NCBI GenBank assembly: GCA_963576725.1
Contig: OY755252.1
Location: 27,957,895 to 28,021,894, forward strand
DNA from: Azorinus chamasolen
Lineage: Eukaryota > Mollusca > Bivalvia > Cardiida > Solecurtidae
DNA: 64,000 bases
Direction of reading: 5' to 3'
Shown: positions 40,065 to 50,403 of the stretch, piece after piece
Numbering within the stretch: the stretch's first letter is position 1
How the letters are laid out: every line of letters starts with the position of its first letter
Notes under the pieces: generated by a model
What the model saw: only the letters and a program-made list of their open reading frames with translations
What the model was told of the DNA's origin: nothing
Databases searched by the model: none
Program-made: the position numbers and the translations under genes

Positions 40065-40444
40065 GAATTAAACACAATTCAGCTAAAAACGAAAATGCTT
40101 TGATGGGTGGCAACCTGATCGAACATTGCGTTTTAAAAGTGGTGACTAATTTAGGTCTAGCCTGTTTACAAAATCTAAATGTCGAGTTTCATGTAGCGGT
40201 GCTCGTATTCGGTTATATCTATAAAGATGGGGTCACTTTTCAAACGTTTATGAATGCTGCATGTATGGCATTTACAGATGTTTTAATTATGAACATGCTG
40301 ACAAAACGCATTTATTATTCTTTCATGTTTGAGCAAATATTAGCAATGTATTGTATCATTTCAATGACATTACCACAGCGCAGCACTTTCAGTTTCAAAT
40401 GCGCGAGTTTGTGTGTTCGAACTCAATTTTAGTACACACTTGTT
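40065..40444 (+). other. Repeat-poor stretch; weak open frame
   Basis: No MITE recognised. An open frame from ATG 40103 to 40432 (109 codons, hydrophobic and Met/Cys-rich) is present but has no recognisable motif and may be chance. Confidence 0.3.
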
Positions 40445-40855
40445 TTAACGTTTCCCCTCATATAAACACCTTTTCTTGCCTTTACAAACAGAGTAGATTC
40501 AGATCAGACGGGTCCTATAGGAGCCGTCTGATCAGGGTCTGCTCCGTATGCTTATGAACATATGATAGATTGAATTCTGTATTTTCTACCAATGCCAAAA
40601 CCCTGTGTAATCTACAATTTCGACCAATACTAAAAGAACCAGTCTTGTGTACATATGCCTTTATAATTATTCATCTAATGAATATGCATGATGTCATTAT
40701 TCTACCCTTCAGTTCTCCATCCTTTCAAATACAACGGAAGGGCAATTCTCCACCCTGTAAGACATGAAGGGCACTTCTCCTGAAGAGCACTTCTCCTGAA
40801 AGGCACTTCTTCGTATACCTTATTTATTACATGAATACTCAACAGGAAATGATAA
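40445..40855 (+). mobile_element. TTAA-B2 MITE with ~115 bp insert
   Basis: TTAACGTTTCCCCTCATATAAAC, core ATCAGACGGGTCC/GGAGCCGTCTGATC, arm ATGCATGATGTCATTATTC, then a foreign piece (about 40703-40820), then TTTATTACATGAATACTCAAC. Confidence 0.75.
40769..40811 (+). repeat. 15-17 bp tandem repeat
   Basis: Three copies of GGCACTTCTCCTGAA within the insert of the TTAA-B2 element. Confidence 0.75.
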
Positions 40856-40932
40856 ACTCCTCGCCTGTTGTTCAATACCATGCATTGCAATATTTTCGTT
40901 CTGTCGATCCACTCAATTTTTAACAAAATTAA

Positions 40933-41142
40933 TACAGTTAAACTTCTCTATAACGACCACTAAATTACATCAAGTATTTTGTGTTAAAGGCAGGTGGTGT
41001 TGATTAAAGCAAGGTGAAAGTAAAACAGAACGCTCCTATAGGAGCGTTCTGTTTTACTTTCACCTTGCTTTAAGCAGCCACCTGTCTTTAATACCATCTA
41101 ATTAACACAATTTAGTGGCCGTTATAGAGATGGTTTACTGTA
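40933..41142. mobile_element. pogo-1 MITE
   Basis: TACAGTTAAACTTCTCTATAAC to TATAGAGATGGTTTACTGTA. Core perfect. Confidence 0.88.
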
Positions 41143-41511
41143 CTAAGTAGCAAACAGCATGGATCCTGACGAGAGGAGGACGAGTCTCTCGCCGTCTCGT
41201 CTGCATTTTGTACATGCCATAAGGGTAGCCTTGTAACTTAAAACTGACCAATGGGTCACATTATCCTGACATTCTTGGTAAATAATTTGTGGATTTGGTA
41301 ACGATGTACAACGTAACGAACGTTATACCAATGCGTTACTAACTCTTGGAAGGCTGAATACTCCTAGTGGAGTGGTCTGTCATGGTTTAACGATAGATTC
41401 GATTCAGTTTAAATTGATAACATTGGAAATAAATTTTGTATGACAAACAGTGTCGACCCTGACCAGAGGGGACCTCTTGAAATACTCAAGTTAGTGTCAG
41501 TATGACCTGCC
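41143..41511. other. Hairpin scraps, no gene
   Basis: 41150-41215 is a degraded D/K core (ATGGATCCTGACGAG...GCCGTCTCGTCTG). 41448-41475 is a TTAA-I half core (ACAGTGTCGACCCTGACC). The rest is unassigned. Confidence 0.45.
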
Positions 41512-41703
41512 TTTAACGGACAGCGAAAAGATGTCTTATTATTGGTCTGTAAGGCATGTGATTGCTTAATGCAAGTCAAACGTAATGCAGACAGCTCCTA
41601 TAGGAGGTTTCTGAAGTACTTTTGACCTGCATTAAGCAACCATATTCCTTTTCAGACTCCTATGTTGAGTAAATGAATTGCCGCTTAGGGCAGAATCTAC
41701 TGT
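41512..41703. mobile_element. pogo-3 MITE, left end decayed
   Basis: GGTCTGTAAGGCATGTGATTGC, core CAGACAGCTCCTATAGGAGG, right end CGCTTAGGGCAGAATCTACTGTA. Confidence 0.72.
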
Positions 41704-42460
41704 ACACTCGAGTTCAGCATTCAATGGATTTATTCCCTTGGTATTACTGGGACGAAGCTCGAAACCCATGGGACACGTTAACCTTGAAAACCTTATGGCG
41801 GATACAGCATAATATTTCTTATAATTATAGTCTAATGTTTGTCTCACGAACAAATATTTCAGCCTTCATCAGCGAATGTTACTGAACACAGAACATTGTT
41901 ATGTTATCAATTATTTAACAGGGACTTTAAAAGCCTTCTGTTCGCTATCCATTACCGGGACAAAATGTCGTCCGCTATCAAACGGTGTCATCTACCAGCG
42001 ATTATGACTTGATCTTTGACTTTTTAGAACCCTGGTTAACTTCTGAATACGGGTACCTAAAGAATGATATACCGGTTTTACCAAACAGCGTAGCCCCAGA
42101 TCAGAGAGAGCCGTCTGATCCGGGTCTGCACCGTTTGTAAGTTTTAAATTTTGTATTTCATGTTGACCTTACTCTGTAGTTAAACACTGATGGACAATTC
42201 CTCTTTGAAAAAAAAATAAACTGATTGACAATTAGTCTTCGAAAATTCATCATCAAAACTTATTAAATGTCACAGTTCGATACCATATACATTTTATTTT
42301 GATCCAGATGACTCTACATGTAAAGCGCCTATCTTTAGCATGCTGCTGGCGAAAAACAGATAACATCATCAAATGGATTTGGATCCTCATACATAATCGA
42401 GTAATTCTGCATTACTTGTGGATTCAAACGGTTTGTAATTTTGAAAACGGCATCTAGGAA
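41704..42460. other. No gene; one TTAA-I core
   Basis: A TTAA-I type core at 42070-42140 (CCAGATCAGAGAGAGCCG...GGGTCTGCACCG). Otherwise unassigned sequence with no supported frame. Confidence 0.45.
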
Positions 42461-42657
42461 TTAACCCTTTGAATTAGGGAAAAGGAGTGCACAGACTTTT
42501 GCAAACAGTGTAGATCCAGATCAGAGGGTCCTAGAGGAGCCCCTCCCCGCTGACCAGAGTCTGCCTTGTTTTCCCATCCCAAATTATACAGAATGGACTC
42601 TATCGTTGAACAATATTGGACCATTCCACTTTGAAAATTCAGTACTCTAAGGGTTAA
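42461..42657 (+). mobile_element. TTAA-I MITE
   Basis: TTAACCCTTTGAATTAGGG to CTCTAAGGGTTAA. Core GATCCAGATCAGAGGGTCC; arm GACCATTCCACTTTGAAAATTC. Shares TTAA 42654-42657 with the next, inverted copy. Confidence 0.75.
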
Positions 42658-42868
42658 CACTTAAAACGCTGAATTTTCAAAATGGACCATTCCAAATTTC
42701 AAACAGATCAAACTTTTGGTGAATTTAGGGATTTGTTTTCTCAAATAAAGTTTAACATGACAAACAGTGCAGACCCTGATGAGAGGGCTCCTCCATGAGC
42801 CCTCTCATCTGGGTCTACACTGTTTGCAAAGGGCATTAGTGGCTCGTGTCCCGCACTGCAAGCGTTAA
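42654..42868 (-). mobile_element. TTAA-I MITE, inverted
   Basis: TTAACACTTAAAACGCTGAA to CCGCACTGCAAGCGTTAA. Core GATGAGAGGGCTCC/GAGCCCTCTCATC. The arms mirror those of 42461, so the pair is tail to tail. Confidence 0.8.
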
Positions 42869-43638
42869 GTGTTATGTGATCGAATGTTACACTTCAATGG
42901 TGGCATTATCGTCTGCAAGATCAACGTGTGGCGGTATTCATCACATGTAAGTGCGTTTAGAACAAGCGAGTTAAAATTTCAAATGGGATTTTCCACCGCA
43001 TTATTACGTATATTGAACTTTATGCAGCATACTGGCATCAAGTCCGCGGTAATGACAGTTGTTTGTGCTTATTCCCTGTTGCATCCAAAAAGCAGGTGAC
43101 ACTTGTGTTGAGTTTATTTATAGTGTCAAGTGAATCAGAAAGTATGGCTGTACGAAGTCTAGTAGCTGACAGATTTTCAGGATGCTGAAACATACATTTC
43201 GGTAGTGTCGAGTTGTCACTTGCGCCTAAACTAGGTGGCACTTTGCCTTGGATTTATTTCTAGTGTCAAGGGAACGTGAATGGTTATTTTCTCTTGTGTT
43301 ATGGCAGCGCTTTGAATTAGGATCGGGAAATTAGAAATGTGTGACGGAATACGGCCTGTATGCATTCATGCGAATATGTGAAATTGGATCATAAAAAGGT
43401 GGCAATTACCGTGCACTGTATGTTATGCAGTATGAATTGTGTGAATATTAAGGGTTCAATGATAGAGATCTGCTGGGAGATATAGATGAAGGACCATGGC
43501 AGACGGCATGAGAGTGCAGTAGGTGAGTTTTCTGTGACCATATGGAACCACATCTAATAATAACAATGCTAGGTGTACTGGTAGAAGTCTAATTGCAGCT
43601 GGTTTTGGCAAATATATTCGGAAGAATTAGTATGTCCG
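42869..43638. other. Largest repeat-poor stretch (770 bp)
   Basis: No MITE is seen. GATTTATTTCTAGTGTCAAGGG and GAGTTTATTTATAGTGTCAAGTG (near 43115 and 43250) are a loose direct repeat. An open frame from 42869 has no motif. This is a candidate for regulatory or unannotated exon sequence, but nothing supports that directly. Confidence 0.35.
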
Positions 43639-43870
43639 TTAACATATTTCCTTGTATTTTCAAACAGTGTAGGCCCAGATCAGACGGTTCCTGTAGAAAC
43701 CGACTGATCAGGCTCCACTTTCCTTGATTATAAAATAAAATACATGCACATGTTATTCTGACGATTATGACATATTCAAAATGCATCTGTTTCTTGGCTA
43801 TTATAAAATGCATTTAATGAAAACATGTATTCAGGAGATCACGAATTCTTCTACAAATATTCATAATTTA
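43639..43870 (+). mobile_element. TTAA-B2 MITE, degenerate
   Basis: TTAACATATTTCCTTGTATTTTC, core GATCAGACGGTTCC/GAAACCGACTGATC, long arm decayed. Confidence 0.6.
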
Positions 43871-44018
43871 CAGTGGTAAGAAGGTCTTAGTTCAAGGCTG
43901 TCACATAAAACCTCTGTTTTCATAGAAAAAAGCCCACACACAAGCAGTAAACTAGCTAAAACTGTCGTATGAATGACAGCTACTGCAGAATCTCCAAGAG
44001 AACTCCACCCTCTCTATA

Positions 44019-44213
44019 TACAGTAAAACCTCTCTTTAGCGACCACTAAACTGTGCTAATTAGTTGATATTGTGGACAGGTGGTTGCTTAATCCAAGGTG
44101 AAAGTAAAACAGAACGTTCCTGCAGGAGCGTTCTGTTTTACTTCCACCTTGCTATAAGCATCCACCTGCCTTTAACATAAAATACTTGACGTAATTAAGT
44201 GGTCGTTATAGTG
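44019..44213. mobile_element. pogo-1 MITE, right end lost
   Basis: TACAGTAAAACCTCTCTTTAGC to GTGGTCGTTATAGTGA. Core AACAGAACGTTCC/GGAGCGTTCTGTT with TGCA apex. Confidence 0.82.
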
Positions 44214-44254
44214 ACAGTGCCATCAGCAGCAATATCCGTAAATTGAAACGTCCT

Positions 44255-44560
44255 TTTTATACAGGTGGTAACTCCTATTGGAGCTTTCTGTCCTGCATTA
44301 AACTTTAACCTTCATAGAAACACTTTTTCACACATTTGCAAACAGAGTAGACCCAGATCAGACGAGCCGTCTGATCAGGGTCTGCTCTGTTGGCTTATGG
44401 AATTTGAAAAATCTGTTCCTTTACTTTCTTAAATATCTACACTGTTCTATATGTACCTTACATGTATCATTTTAACTCTTTTTTCAACGTATGAAATTTG
44501 GAATAAATATAAAACAGGGAAAGGGTTAATCAACCATCTGTTTTTAAGGTCCCTATATAA
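44255..44560. mobile_element. pogo-3-type MITE split by TTAA-B
   Basis: ACAGGTGGTAACTCCTATTGGA and CTTTCTGTCCTGCA before the insertion; TCAACCATCTGTTTTTAAGG after it, matching the pogo-3 arm. Confidence 0.6.
44299..44529 (+). mobile_element. TTAA-B MITE inside pogo-3
   Basis: Left end TTAACCTTCATAGAAACAC (a second TTAA lies just before it), right end ACAGGGAAAGGGTTAA. The hairpin apex is deleted (ATCAGACGAGCCGTCTGATC). Confidence 0.82.
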
Positions 44561-44561
44561 A

Positions 44562-44881
44562 TACAGTTGAACTTCGATATCTCGAACTCGGATAACTTGA
44601 ACTTTGGGATAACTCGAACTAAAGGTTCAGTCCTTCCAAAACTTACAATACAACATTACTCTAAAATGTATAACTGTACATATCTAGAAACACACGTGGG
44701 ACTTTAATGCAGGCGTAAAGTAATGCTGAAAGCTCCTGTGAGAGCTTTCAGCATTACTTTACACTTGCATTAAGCTGTGAACTTAAGAAATTCAGATCAG
44801 AAGTCGGATAACTCGAACTTCTGTTATCTCGAAATACTGTGAAAGGTCCCTTGAAGTTCGAGATATCGAAATTCAGCTGTA
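44562..44881 (+). mobile_element. pogo-4 MITE
   Basis: TACAGTTGAACTTCGATATC to TATCGAAATTCAGCTGTA, 320 bp. Core ATGCTGAAAGCTCC/GAGCTTTCAGCAT. Confidence 0.9.
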
Positions 44882-45237
44882 CATTATATTGTCTTACTTG
44901 TTAGGTTCTACTCTGTATGGCTGTCTGAAAATGATTGGACAATCGCTAATTATTGCATTTAGTAGCTCAGGCCAGATATACCATTCCAGGAAGGACGTTC
45001 GAACACAATATTATTACATACCAATTAAAACATCAAACAGAAGGATTTATATACATGTAGATCTTTTTAAACCAGTCTCTATGAGAGCAGGTGCCCATAT
45101 ATCATCATATAAATGTCAGCTGATTAATATTCATATGTTATTATTTCTTACATACATGTAAGTATTGATCAGGCGAAGCGCTATTCTGCAAAACTAGCAC
45201 AATCTAAAACATCTTAAACTAATGTCCACATTATAGA
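44882..45237. other. Mostly unassigned; TTAA-C right arm
   Basis: 45050-45178 resembles the long arm of TTAA-C (TGATTAATATTCATATG, TTATTTCTTACATAC). The preceding open frame has no recognisable motif. Confidence 0.4.
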
Positions 45238-45372
45238 TAAAGGTGCGTATTCGAATTCTATTTTAAAATCGTCATTTCGCAGTCAAACCTTGTCATGCGA
45301 CCATTATTTCGAGTTGTCTCTTTGAGACAATTCTAAAGTGTGGTCGCAACATATAATTGTGTAGAGAAATAC
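45238..45372. mobile_element. J foldback element
   Basis: GATAAAGGTGCGTATTCGAA and AAATCGTCATTTCGCAG arm, core GTTGTCTCTTTGAGACAA, right half GTGTGGTCGCAACATA. Confidence 0.68.
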
Positions 45373-45642
45373 CCTTTACTCCATAAATACGTTTTTCTTT
45401 GCCTTTGCAAACAGGGCAGACCCAGATCAGACGGCTCCTAGGAGCCGTCTGATTTGGATCTGCTCTGTTTGCTTATAAAACAATATACATGTAGATATGA
45501 ATCTACAGTTTCAATCATGGCAAAAACTTCCGGTGTCCATGTACCATCATAAAAATTGAACTAATTACTGGTTATATCCACACCAATGTCATTATTTCTT
45601 AATCAAATTCTCATAAAATTAATTCATAGAGTAAAAGGTTAC
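45369..45642 (+). mobile_element. TTAA-C MITE
   Basis: ATACCCTTTACTCCATAAATACG to ATAGAGTAAAAGGTTAC. Core GATCAGACGGCTCCTAGGAGC, with the four apex bases reduced. Confidence 0.82.
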
Positions 45643-45660
45643 GTTATGCCTATTATTCAG

Positions 45661-45828
45661 GGTCCATGCTTATAAAGCTTTTCGGTTGAGTCTGAGTTCG
45701 TTCTCAAGCTTTTGATTGGTCAGATTTGAGTTCTCAAGCTTTTGATTGGTCAGATTTGAGCAAAAGGCTCAACTCTGACCAATCAAACTCATACTCAACT
45801 AAAAAGCTTTATAAGCATGGACCCAGGT
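45661..45828. mobile_element. H foldback element, best copy
   Basis: The ends CCATGCTTATAAAGCTTTTC and AAAAGCTTTATAAGCATGG are inverted. CTCAAGCTTTTGATTGGTCA is directly repeated in the left arm. Target duplication not identified. Confidence 0.75.
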
Positions 45829-46199
45829 CTCTGCTATAAACATTAACGTTTTAGCAAAACCTTTCACTGCTTCAGCAAAAAATCAAGTCACTTTTGGTGA
45901 ACAGTCAACGATTAAGTTGTATAATGCTGAATATATTGTCGAAAAACCAGCTGCAGGCAGGAGCAAAACTTAGCATTATGTGCCAATCTCTCCTCGTTAC
46001 AACTCCCTGGTTGCCAGTTTCGTTACGTTGTCTATGAGTATTGCAAGAAACTAACATCTCAATGACAATATTATTGCTGAAGTGATGAACTGAGATAGAT
46101 TTAAACTTTGATTTTTCAGCATTCGTGTATGCAATAATGACACTGTGAATAGCTGTTAGATACCTTTTATAACCACAATTATCAAATTAAAGTCAAAGA
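45829..46199. other. No gene seen
   Basis: 370 bp unassigned. Confidence 0.4.
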
Positions 46200-46455
46200 C
46201 CACAGACGAACCTGTCCTAGAGGGCCATTCATTTATTGAACAAACACAGGACAAAGGCAATGCGGAAAGCTCCTATATAGGAGGTTTATGCATTACTTTT
46301 GACCTGAATTCAGCTACCATCTGTTTTACAGACCCATAATTTGACCTCCTTTTATGTCCACCATATGAGCATTACTTTAGCCCTGCATTCAGCAATCACC
46401 TGTTTTTTAAGACTCATATGTTCAATAAATGAATGTCTACTTATGACAGGTTATA
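46200..46455. mobile_element. pogo-3 MITE with repeated right half
   Basis: CGAACCTGTCCTAGAGG, core GGAAAGCTCCTATATAGGAGG, CTACCATCTG..., then a second GCATTACTTTAGCCCTGCA and GCAATCACCTG before a decayed end. Confidence 0.6.
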
Positions 46456-46484
46456 GTGTCCACGATTTGCATTATAATTTTGTT

Positions 46485-46702
46485 TTTAGATAAAATACAT
46501 GTAGATCTGATTCTACGAGTTGCAAACATGGTCATTTGCTTATGAAACTAATCATTTTATCCATGTCTGATTCTATAAGATGCAGTTATGACCAACTATT
46601 TCTATTTTCTTAAATGTGTTTCTTTGTAATCCTTCAGCCGAATAATATTCATGGTCATATGTCATAATTTATTGCATGAATATTCATGGAGAAAAGGGTT
46701 AA
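46485..46702 (+). mobile_element. TTAA-C long arms
   Basis: TAGATCTGATTCTACGAGTTG and, again, TGTCTGATTCTATAAGATGC, then TGAATATTCATGGAG ending AAAAGGGTTAA. The hairpin is missing. Confidence 0.55.
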
Positions 46703-46751
46703 ACAAAAAATGTATTGAACAGAACATGTCATAGTATGTTTACTTTGTGGT

Positions 46752-47058
46752 ATGTGGTGGTTTAGAGGTAACGCGCTTGACTACCAGTCCGGAGGTCCGG
46801 GTTAAAATCTCGGTCCCTCCCGGAAATTTCAGAGACGTTTTTCAGTGTCTCCCACCGCACCTCCTCTCCACCAAGGGGTTAAAATGGGTAGCTGTAGGGG
46901 TCACTAGCCAGTATTGTGGCTGCATGAGTGCGCCTTATGTTAGCAGTGCATTGTAGGCGAATGACTTAATGACCAACGGAATAAGTGTACAGTCAACTCA
47001 GTGGTCCTTCGGACTGAAAGTAGACTATAACTAGGTATTTTACTTTTTTTTCATTTTA
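46752..47058 (+). mobile_element. tRNA-derived SINE
   Basis: The tRNA-like head at about 46755-46830 has a box A-like TTTAGAGGTAACGCGC and a box B-like GGGTTAAAATCTCGG at the right spacing. A central body (CACCTCCTCTCCACCAAGGG) and a tail with TAACTAGGTATTTTAC and a T-rich end follow. This is the pol III promoter layout of tRNA-SINEs. The short frame inside it is not a gene. Family and target duplication are not identified. Confidence 0.8.
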
Positions 47059-47103
47059 CTATATAGTGCATGGGGGAATCTGAATTCATAGAACACTTTT
47101 CAC

Positions 47104-47336
47104 TTGTGTCCTTTACTCCATAAATACGCCTTTCTATGCCTTTCAAAACAGAGTAGAACCAGACCAGGCGGTTCCTATAGGAACCGTCTGATCTGGGTTT
47201 GGTCTGTTTGCTTATGAAAAAAGATATGAATCAACGGCCCAACGTTCATGTGTTCATGTGCCATTATAAAATTGTAATCTTATTAGTATTCATGATGCCA
47301 TTGTTTTTCATATAAAAGTTCACGAAGCAAAGTTTG
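47104..47336 (+). mobile_element. TTAA-C MITE
   Basis: GTCCTTTACTCCATAAATACG, core CCAGGCGGTTCC/GGAACCGTCTGATC, long arm GTATTCATGATGCCATTG. Ends decayed. Confidence 0.78.
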
Positions 47337-47418
47337 CAAAGTCCTTTGCAGAATAGTATATCCACATCAGACAACTCTTGCTGTATCCGTCTGATTAGCG
47401 ACTGTTTTGCTTGCTTAA
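47335..47418. mobile_element. TTAA-I-like relic
   Basis: GAATAGTATATCCACATCAGAC and GTCTGATTAGCGACTG half stems, ending at the TTAA of the next element. Confidence 0.5.
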
Positions 47419-47628
47419 CCTTTAGCATGCTGAGCAAATTATTTTTACAGAAGTTTTCACCTACTACATTTTCAAAATGCAAGCTATTATCAATTTGCCT
47501 ACCAAAATGCAATCAGGGTGTCAAACAGTTTGGATCCTGATGAGACGCCGAGTAACTCGGCGTCTCATCAGGATCCAAACTGTTTGTATAGGTTTTCACT
47601 CATCCGTCCATAGCAGGCTAAAGGATAA
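47415..47628 (+). mobile_element. TTAA-K MITE
   Basis: TTAACCTTTAGCATGCTGAG to AGCAGGCTAAAGGATAA. Core GTTTGGATCCTGATGAGACG in perfect inverted repeat. Confidence 0.85.
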
Positions 47629-47639
47629 GAAATAAACTA

Positions 47640-47768
47640 GATCAGCATGTACATGTGCAGTTTCTGCCATGGCAAAACGTTCGCTTGTTCATTATGCCAT
47701 TATAAAAGATTCATAAAGTTATTAGTTCTTACATGAATATACACGACACATTGTGTGCATTCTACCTG
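47640..47768 (+). mobile_element. TTAA-C long arm
   Basis: CAGTTTCTGCCATGGCAAAACG, CATTATGCCATTATAAAAG, TTCTTACATGAATATAC. No core. Confidence 0.5.
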
Positions 47769-47977
47769 CAGCAGAACCTATCTTAACCGACCATTAACAA
47801 AGAGGTATAACTATGGGTCTGTAGAGCAGATGGTAGCTTAATGCAGGTAAAAGGTAATGCAGAAAGTTCCTATAGGAGCTTTCTGCATTACGTTTGCCCT
47901 GCATTAAGCAACCATCCTTTTTTTTAAAGGTTTCTGAGTTCAATCAATTCAAAGTCGCTTAAGACAGGTTCTACTAT
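47769..47977. mobile_element. pogo-3 MITE
   Basis: GCAGCAGAACCTATCTTAACC to CGCTTAAGACAGGTTCTACTATA. Core AATGCAGAAAGTTCC/GGAGCTTTCTGCATT. Confidence 0.85.
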
Positions 47978-48229
47978 ATGACATACAAGCGGAACATTGC
48001 AGCTCTAGGACTGGGTTACCGATAGTGTGCTGTTTCAGGGCTGTATGCAGATTGTGCACAGTGTTTGACTGTACCGTACAGATCTATCAACATCTCTTTT
48101 TCTCAGTATAATAATATCTCGCTGCTACTCATTAGAATCACCTCAGATAATCGATTATGATGAGCTGCAGTAAGATGTAAATGTAAATATAACAAGCGTG
48201 GCAGTGGGCACAATATACGCCCGTCGAGG
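47978..48229. other. No gene seen
   Basis: 250 bp unassigned. Confidence 0.4.
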
Positions 48230-49235
48230 TCTTATTCAACATAAACTGAGGTTAACCTATTTGCTAAACGCAAATGCTAAACGCAAGTCCAATTATGCGA
48301 CCAAATATCAAGGCTTTATCTCTATCTAAATCGGCGTACTTTAACCAAACAACTTAACCAAAAATGTTAAGTTAAAAAGGGCCATAATTCTGTCTAAATG
48401 CTTGACCGCGTTATTTACTCTTGCCTACAGATGATGCCTCTGATGGTGAACCAATGTTCCAAGTTTCAAAGCTTTATATCAAAGGGTTATGTAAATACAT
48501 GCAAATGGAATTTAACAAAAACCTTAACCAAAAATTCTAAGTTAATAAGGTTCATAATTATGTCAAAATGCTGTACAGAGTTATATACTTTTGCCTACAG
48601 GTGAAGGCTGTGAGGGTGAACAAGTGTTCTAAGTTTCAAAGCTTTATCTCAAAGGGTTATGTAAGTAAGTGGACTTTAACAAAAATCTTCACCAAAAATT
48701 CCAAGTTAAAAAGGGTCATAATTATATCAAAATGTCTGACAGAGTTCTGCACTCTTGCCTACATGTGAAGCTTGTGATGGTGAACAAGTGTTCCAAGTTT
48801 CAAAGCTTTTTCTCGAAGTGTTATGTAAATAAACGGACTTACAACAATGTGTTCAACATAAATTGAGGTAAACAATTTTGCTTAACGCAAATGCTAAACG
48901 CAAATTCTAAGTCCAATTGTGCGACCTTGACCATGGATAAACGTACCGGGAAACACCCATGCTACTGTAGCATGTCAAGATATACATTGTGGTGAAATTG
49001 GAGAAGGGTCCACCAAGCAGAACTTTAGTTAGAGATGTTACAGACAGACAGGTTAACATTTTTGCTAAACGCAAATTCTAAGTCCAATTGTGTGACCATG
49101 GCCTGGGATAAACATATTGGGACAGGGCATGCTACTGTAGCATGTCCAGATAAATATTGTAGTTAAATTTGGGAAGGATCCACCTAGCGGAACTTGAGTT
49201 AGAGATGTTACAGACAGACGAACATACAGGGTCAT
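48230..49235 (+). mobile_element. pearl/CvA-like tandem-repeat element
   Basis: Three ~164-170 bp tandem units start near 48357, 48527 and 48691 (each ACCAAAAATTCTAAGTT, AAAGGGNCATAATT, CTTGCCTAC, AAGTTTCAAAGCTTT). They are bracketed by TTTGCTAAACGCAAATGC words. Two ~175 bp flank units follow (48877-49054 and 49055-49230), each with GCTACTGTAGCATGTC and GTTACAGACAGAC. Tandem cores with conserved flanks are typical of bivalve pearl/CvA elements, thought to be Helitron-related. Assignment by layout only. Confidence 0.6.
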
Positions 49236-49284
49236 TCCACAATACCTTCCGTTTTTTTCAAACGGACGTATAAAAAATAGATTT

Positions 49285-49670
49285 TTTATATAAAACATGT
49301 GAATAATTCACTGTGACAAATTGGATAAAATCAAATCTAACGTATTCTATAAGCAAGCAGAGCAGACATTGATTGATTAGTAGGTGTCTACATGATGTTG
49401 TTCCGTTTACATTGGGTCTACTTTGTTTGCAAATACAGTAGAACCCCTCTAATGCGACCACTTAATGAATAAACATATATGTCTTTATAAGCAGGTGGTT
49501 GCTTAATGCAGGACAAAAGTAATGCAGAAAGCTCCTAGAGGAGCTTTCTGCATTATTTTTGTCCTGTATTAAGCTACCACCTGCATATAGCACCCAGAAT
49601 ACCTCTTTTAGGTGGTCACATTAGCGGGGTTTTACTGTACATAAAAAGAGGTCTCTAAAGAAATGTAGAA
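49285..49670 (-). mobile_element. TTAA-C relic split by pogo-2
   Basis: GCAAGCAGAGCAGACATTG, eroded core, GGGTCTACTTTGTTTGCAAA, then pogo-2, then CATAAAAAGAGG, as in the C end. Confidence 0.6.
49434..49639. mobile_element. pogo-2 MITE inside TTAA-C
   Basis: TACAGTAGAACCCCTCTAATGC to ACATTAGCGGGGTTTTACTGTA. Core AATGCAGAAAGCTCC/GGAGCTTTCTGCATT. TA duplicated in TTTGCAAATACAT. Confidence 0.9.
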
Positions 49671-49699
49671 CAAATATATTATTTATTTCCTTTTAACTC

Positions 49700-50105
49700 G
49701 TTACCTCCGGTGTGCGAGTGCCGAAACAGTGTCGTAAACCGCGGAAATGCATTAGTGCACTTTTTAGTCAAGTTGGTTAATAAATGAAAATGAATCCTAA
49801 ATAAGCGTACATGTAACCATTGTATGGCGTGTTTAATCGTTAGTCCATCGTAGCGTTGCATAGCCGATTCGCTCCACGTGCATCGTCTGTTGTATTACTA
49901 TGCTGCTTGTAAGCATTGCCCGAAACTGCAATCAGCTACATGTATAGCCTGTATTATTGTCTATGGCACAAGGGTTATGTAATAATTATAAAGAATCTTA
50001 CATTATTGTTCATTACAAATTGTTTTTATGAAACTCGTTTACTTAATGAATATAACACTCGCTAAACTCGTTTCATGAAACACAATATGTAATGAATCAT
50101 CTCTA
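49700..50105. mobile_element. N-type foldback, one half plus ends
   Basis: GTGTCGTAAACCGCGGAAATGC, GTTGTATTACTATGCTG and ATTGCCCGAAACTGC match one arm of the large palindrome at 58252. It ends with inverted TTTTTATGAAACTCGTTTAC and ACTCGTTTCATGAAACAC. Confidence 0.65.
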
Positions 50106-50169
50106 GATCACTTACATATCCATTTAACAAAATGGGAGCTGCATAAATCTGCACTAAACATTGGTATAT

Positions 50170-50345
50170 CCAGAAGTCCAGATAAGACGCGTAAAATAAA
50201 ACCTTTTCAAGAATAACTCCTTTATCCCTCCACCAAACCCTATCTTATGGCCACTCTTTAGAATCGTTTCGAGACTATTCTAGATAGTGTTCACAACATA
50301 GGTGTTTAGTATTTGAGTGCGCATCTTTATCTGTTGTTCCTAAGG
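50170..50345. mobile_element. J foldback element
   Basis: CCAGATAAGACGCGTAAAATAA, TTCAAGAATAACTCC, core CTTTAGAATCGTTTCGAGAC, then GTTCACAACATAGG and TTTAGTATTTGAGTGCGC. Confidence 0.75.
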
Positions 50346-50403
50346 CATGAATGTCGACGCACCTGTAACATAAACATCATACGAATGTATTTTAACTAGC
50401 GAT

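Noticed and set aside
40103..40432. 109-codon hydrophobic frame
   Set aside because: No motif, no homologue recognised and no splice or start context. Kept only as a note on a repeat-poor stretch.
46755..46830. A functional tRNA gene
   Set aside because: Box B is altered (GGTTAAAATCT) and the acceptor stem cannot be closed. It is followed by a SINE body and tail.
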